The notes beneath the pieces are model-generated. The model had not been told where the DNA came from. It saw only the letters and a list, made by a program, of their open reading frames with translations, and ran no database searches. Source: JACMNW01 sp963708425 (GTDB taxonomy: Bacteria; Pseudomonadota; Alphaproteobacteria; Rhodobacterales; Rhodobacteraceae). From it: 64,000 bases of DNA. Of the stretch, positions 62,140-64,000 are shown one piece after another. A program made the translations under genes and the position numbers. The DNA lies in NCBI GenBank assembly GCA_963708425.1, contig OY970206.1:2852001-2916000 (forward strand). Direction: 5' to 3'. How positions within the stretch are numbered: the stretch's first letter is position 1; each line of letters starts with the position of its first letter.

Positions 62140-63756
62140 ATGACGAACACATTGATAGCTTTGGAACAATCGCGGAGGGTTTTCCTGCACAATCTGGCGA
62201 TTTTTGGCGTGGGCTCCAGCGGGATGCTGGCCTTTCCCGGCATGAGCCTTGCGCAGGCTACGCCCAAAGCGGGTGGGGTGCTTACGTTTTGCACTTCAGG
62301 CGATCCGCCGAACTTTGACCCGTTCTCGAACAATTCGTCCTTTGTGCTGCATGTTGTCGGGGCCTGTTACAACAGCCTGCTGATGATGGACCCGGACGAT
62401 CCGACCAAGATCACCGGCGATCTGGTGACGGATTGGACCCAATCCGAGGATGGGCTAACCTACACGTTCAAGCTTGTTCAGAACGCTAAATTCCATGATG
62501 GCGTACCGCTGACTGCAGCCGATGTGAAGCACACTTTTGACATCGTGCGTGCGCCACCCGAAGGTGTGGTCAGTTCGCGCAAGGCTCTGTTGTCGGCTAT
62601 TTCGAGCATTGATGTGGTGGATGACTACACTGTCAGTTTCGTGCTGTCGCGGCCCAGCCCGGGCCTGATTGCCAGCCTTGCCACCGGATGGTTCGTTGTG
62701 GCCCCCAAACATATTCTGGAGGTTAAAGGTACGATGGCCGCCGATGTGATCGGGTCTGGCCCGTTCAAGTTCAAGGAATTCATCCCCGGCACCAGTTATG
62801 AGATGGAGCGGAACGCCGACTATCACATTCCGGAGCGCCCGTTCCTTGACGGTCTAAAATACTACATCGTGCCGGACGCGGGTACCCGGCTTGCCTATCT
62901 GAAGACCGGTCAGATCGACCTCTATGACGGAATCAGCGGTAAAGATGCCCGCGCCGTCACCGCGGACGTGCCAGACGCGGTCAAGGTTCATTCGACCAAT
63001 TCCTATATTGGTGATCCCTTTACCATGAACGCCGCCCGCGCGCCGTTCGACAATGTCAACGTGCGCAAAGCGTTGGCCTTGGCGGTGGACCATGCCGAAG
63101 CGCTGCGCGTATTGATGCAGGGCGACGGTGTCGTCGGTGGTCATCTGGTCCCCGGAGCCTGGGGGATGGGCGCCGAGGAGTTGGCCAAGATGCCGGGCTA
63201 TGGCGCGGACGTTGCGGCGAACCGGGCCGAGGCGCGCAAGCTGCTTGCAGAAGCCGGGTTCCCTGATGGGTTTGAGACAACTCTGACGGCGCGCAAGGCC
63301 GCTGGCACGCATGAAGACCGCGCGTTGTTTCTGGCCGACCAGTTTGCCAAAATTGGTGTGAAAGCCACCCTGAACGTGCAGGAATTTGCGGTTTACTTCG
63401 AGACGATGAACGCCCGGCAGTTTGACATTGCCACCAATGTTGTCTCGGCCCTGACCGACGATCCCGATTTCCTGATCGGGCCGTTCCACACCACCGATGG
63501 CGCGTTGAACTATAGTGGTGTTTCTGTGCCGGAAGTCGACGATCTGTTCCTGCAGCAAACGCAGGAAACCGATCCGGCCCGGAGGCTGGAATTGGCACGG
63601 GCCTTGGAATTGGCTAGCATGAATGCCTTTGGCACCGTGGTGCTGTATTTCAAAGGCAAGTTCGTGGTCACCTCGGCCCGTGTGCAAGGCTATGTCATGC
63701 ACCCGGAGCCAGACAACAACCGGCGCTACCAGAACGTCTGGCTGGCCGACGCATAA
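62140..63756 (+). CDS. Family 5 ABC solute-binding protein
   Basis: 538 residues with a twin-arginine-like export signal (SRRVFLHNLAIFGVGSSGML, cleavage near SLAQA, residue 39). The mature fold matches oligopeptide/nickel-type binding proteins (FDPFSNNSSFVLHVVGACYNSL, FHDGVPLTAADVKHTFDIV, ARAPFDNVNVRKALALAVDH). GGGAGGGG precedes the ATG. Ligands of this family include peptides, opines and organic acids. Permease genes are expected beyond the window, after the VOC gene. Confidence 0.92.
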   Translation: MTNTLIALEQSRRVFLHNLAIFGVGSSGMLAFPGMSLAQATPKAGGVLTFCTSGDPPNFDPFSNNSSFVLHVVGACYNSLLMMDPDDPTKITGDLVTDWTQSEDGLTYTFKLVQNAKFHDGVPLTAADVKHTFDIVRAPPEGVVSSRKALLSAISSIDVVDDYTVSFVLSRPSPGLIASLATGWFVVAPKHILEVKGTMAADVIGSGPFKFKEFIPGTSYEMERNADYHIPERPFLDGLKYYIVPDAGTRLAYLKTGQIDLYDGISGKDARAVTADVPDAVKVHSTNSYIGDPFTMNAARAPFDNVNVRKALALAVDHAEALRVLMQGDGVVGGHLVPGAWGMGAEELAKMPGYGADVAANRAEARKLLAEAGFPDGFETTLTARKAAGTHEDRALFLADQFAKIGVKATLNVQEFAVYFETMNARQFDIATNVVSALTDDPDFLIGPFHTTDGALNYSGVSVPEVDDLFLQQTQETDPARRLELARALELASMNAFGTVVLYFKGKFVVTSARVQGYVMHPEPDNNRRYQNVWLADA

Positions 63757-63763
63757 ATCATCT

Positions 63764-63787
63764 GCGGCCTGCCGTGGGGCAGGCCGC
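63764..63787 (+). other. Intercistronic hairpin after the binding protein gene
   Basis: A ten-base-pair stem GCGGCCTGCC/GGCAGGCCGC with four-base loop GTGG, seven bases past the stop codon. No T-run follows. As at 53685, it probably stabilises the binding-protein mRNA or attenuates downstream genes. Confidence 0.75.
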
Positions 63788-63805
63788 CTTAGGCCGGAGG
63801 TTGCC

Positions 63806-64000
63806 TTGACCACTCCCAACGGGTTGGACCATATAGATATTGTCGTGGACGACGTGGTCCAGATGCGGGCGTTTTTCGTCTCGGTGGGCTTTGTGGCGAT
63901 CCGCGAGACGGATCATGGCGGCGGGGCAGTCGAATTGCGTTTTCCGGGGGTGGGCGATCAGCCCATTCTGGAGCTGACGCCGCGCATTGGAGCGGATGGT
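63806..64000 (+). CDS. VOC family protein (partial)
   Basis: The first 65 codons only; the gene runs off the window. TTG start behind GGAGG (63796-63800). The opening LDHIDIVVDDVVQMRAFFVS is the first beta-alpha module of a glyoxalase-fold protein, with the His of LDHI as a likely metal ligand. It is codirectional with the RraA and binding-protein genes and presumably belongs to the same pathway. Confidence 0.8.
   Translation, partial: MTTPNGLDHIDIVVDDVVQMRAFFVSVGFVAIRETDHGGGAVELRFPGVGDQPILELTPRIGADG

Overview
The window reads as chromosomal DNA of an alphaproteobacterium, most likely Rhodobacteraceae (Roseobacter group). Evidence seen directly: a circularly permuted two-piece tmRNA gene with tag ANDNRAPAMALAA; an RNase E tail next to TusA-like and CcdA genes; a trgA-trgB pair with a nearby cysK; an SspB-type adaptor; and G+C-rich, densely packed genes with many ATGA overlaps. 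The species cannot be fixed from the sequence alone.

Left third (1-27.2 kb), ordinary core and accessory genes: rne end, TusA-like protein, ccdA, a membrane hydrolase coupled to a cytochrome P450, fumC with three small downstream genes, a PmtA-like methyltransferase, sspB, a chrB-chrA chromate module with an operator-like palindrome, a DUF1194 protein, ssrA, an orphan polyamine-type binding protein, DinB, a class V PLP enzyme, photolyase, CFA synthase, trgAB, a Gfo/Idh oxidoreductase plus TIM-barrel isomerase, a GntR regulator with twin operator-like boxes and a class III aminotransferase, cysK, a large MscS channel and an AlaX editing protein. It ends at tRNA-Ser(GGA).

Middle (27.2-42 kb), probably a genomic island: an HD-domain/LuxR-HTH regulator, a small NTF2-like protein, a DUF2189 membrane protein, a complete heme-copper cytochrome c oxidase cluster (subunits II, I, two III-like, IV, then a convergent heme O synthase), a long gene-poor stretch with an integrase remnant, an 895-residue secreted tyrosinase-type copper protein, and an intact short tyrosine recombinase. 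No flanking direct repeat of the tRNA was found by eye.

Right third (42-64 kb), mostly solute uptake and catabolism. First comes a LacI-regulated carbohydrate ABC operon (binding protein, ATPase, two permeases) with an isomerase, a VOC protein, an aldo/keto reductase and a TolB-like protein; one permease carries an in-frame TAG. Second is a GntR-regulated branched-chain-type ABC operon ending in a hydantoin racemase-like gene. Then follows a decayed mobile segment (57.8-61.1 kb) with a frameshifted ParB-methyltransferase gene, seven 21-bp direct repeats resembling iterons, and an integrase tail. The window closes with an RraA-family gene, a family 5 solute-binding protein and the start of a VOC gene.

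The most noteworthy items are the 21-bp repeat array, the shared LacI operator with the broken permease, the hydantoin-type uptake operon, the tyrosinase/oxidase island and several exact palindromes. No wholly new system could be proven from sequence alone.
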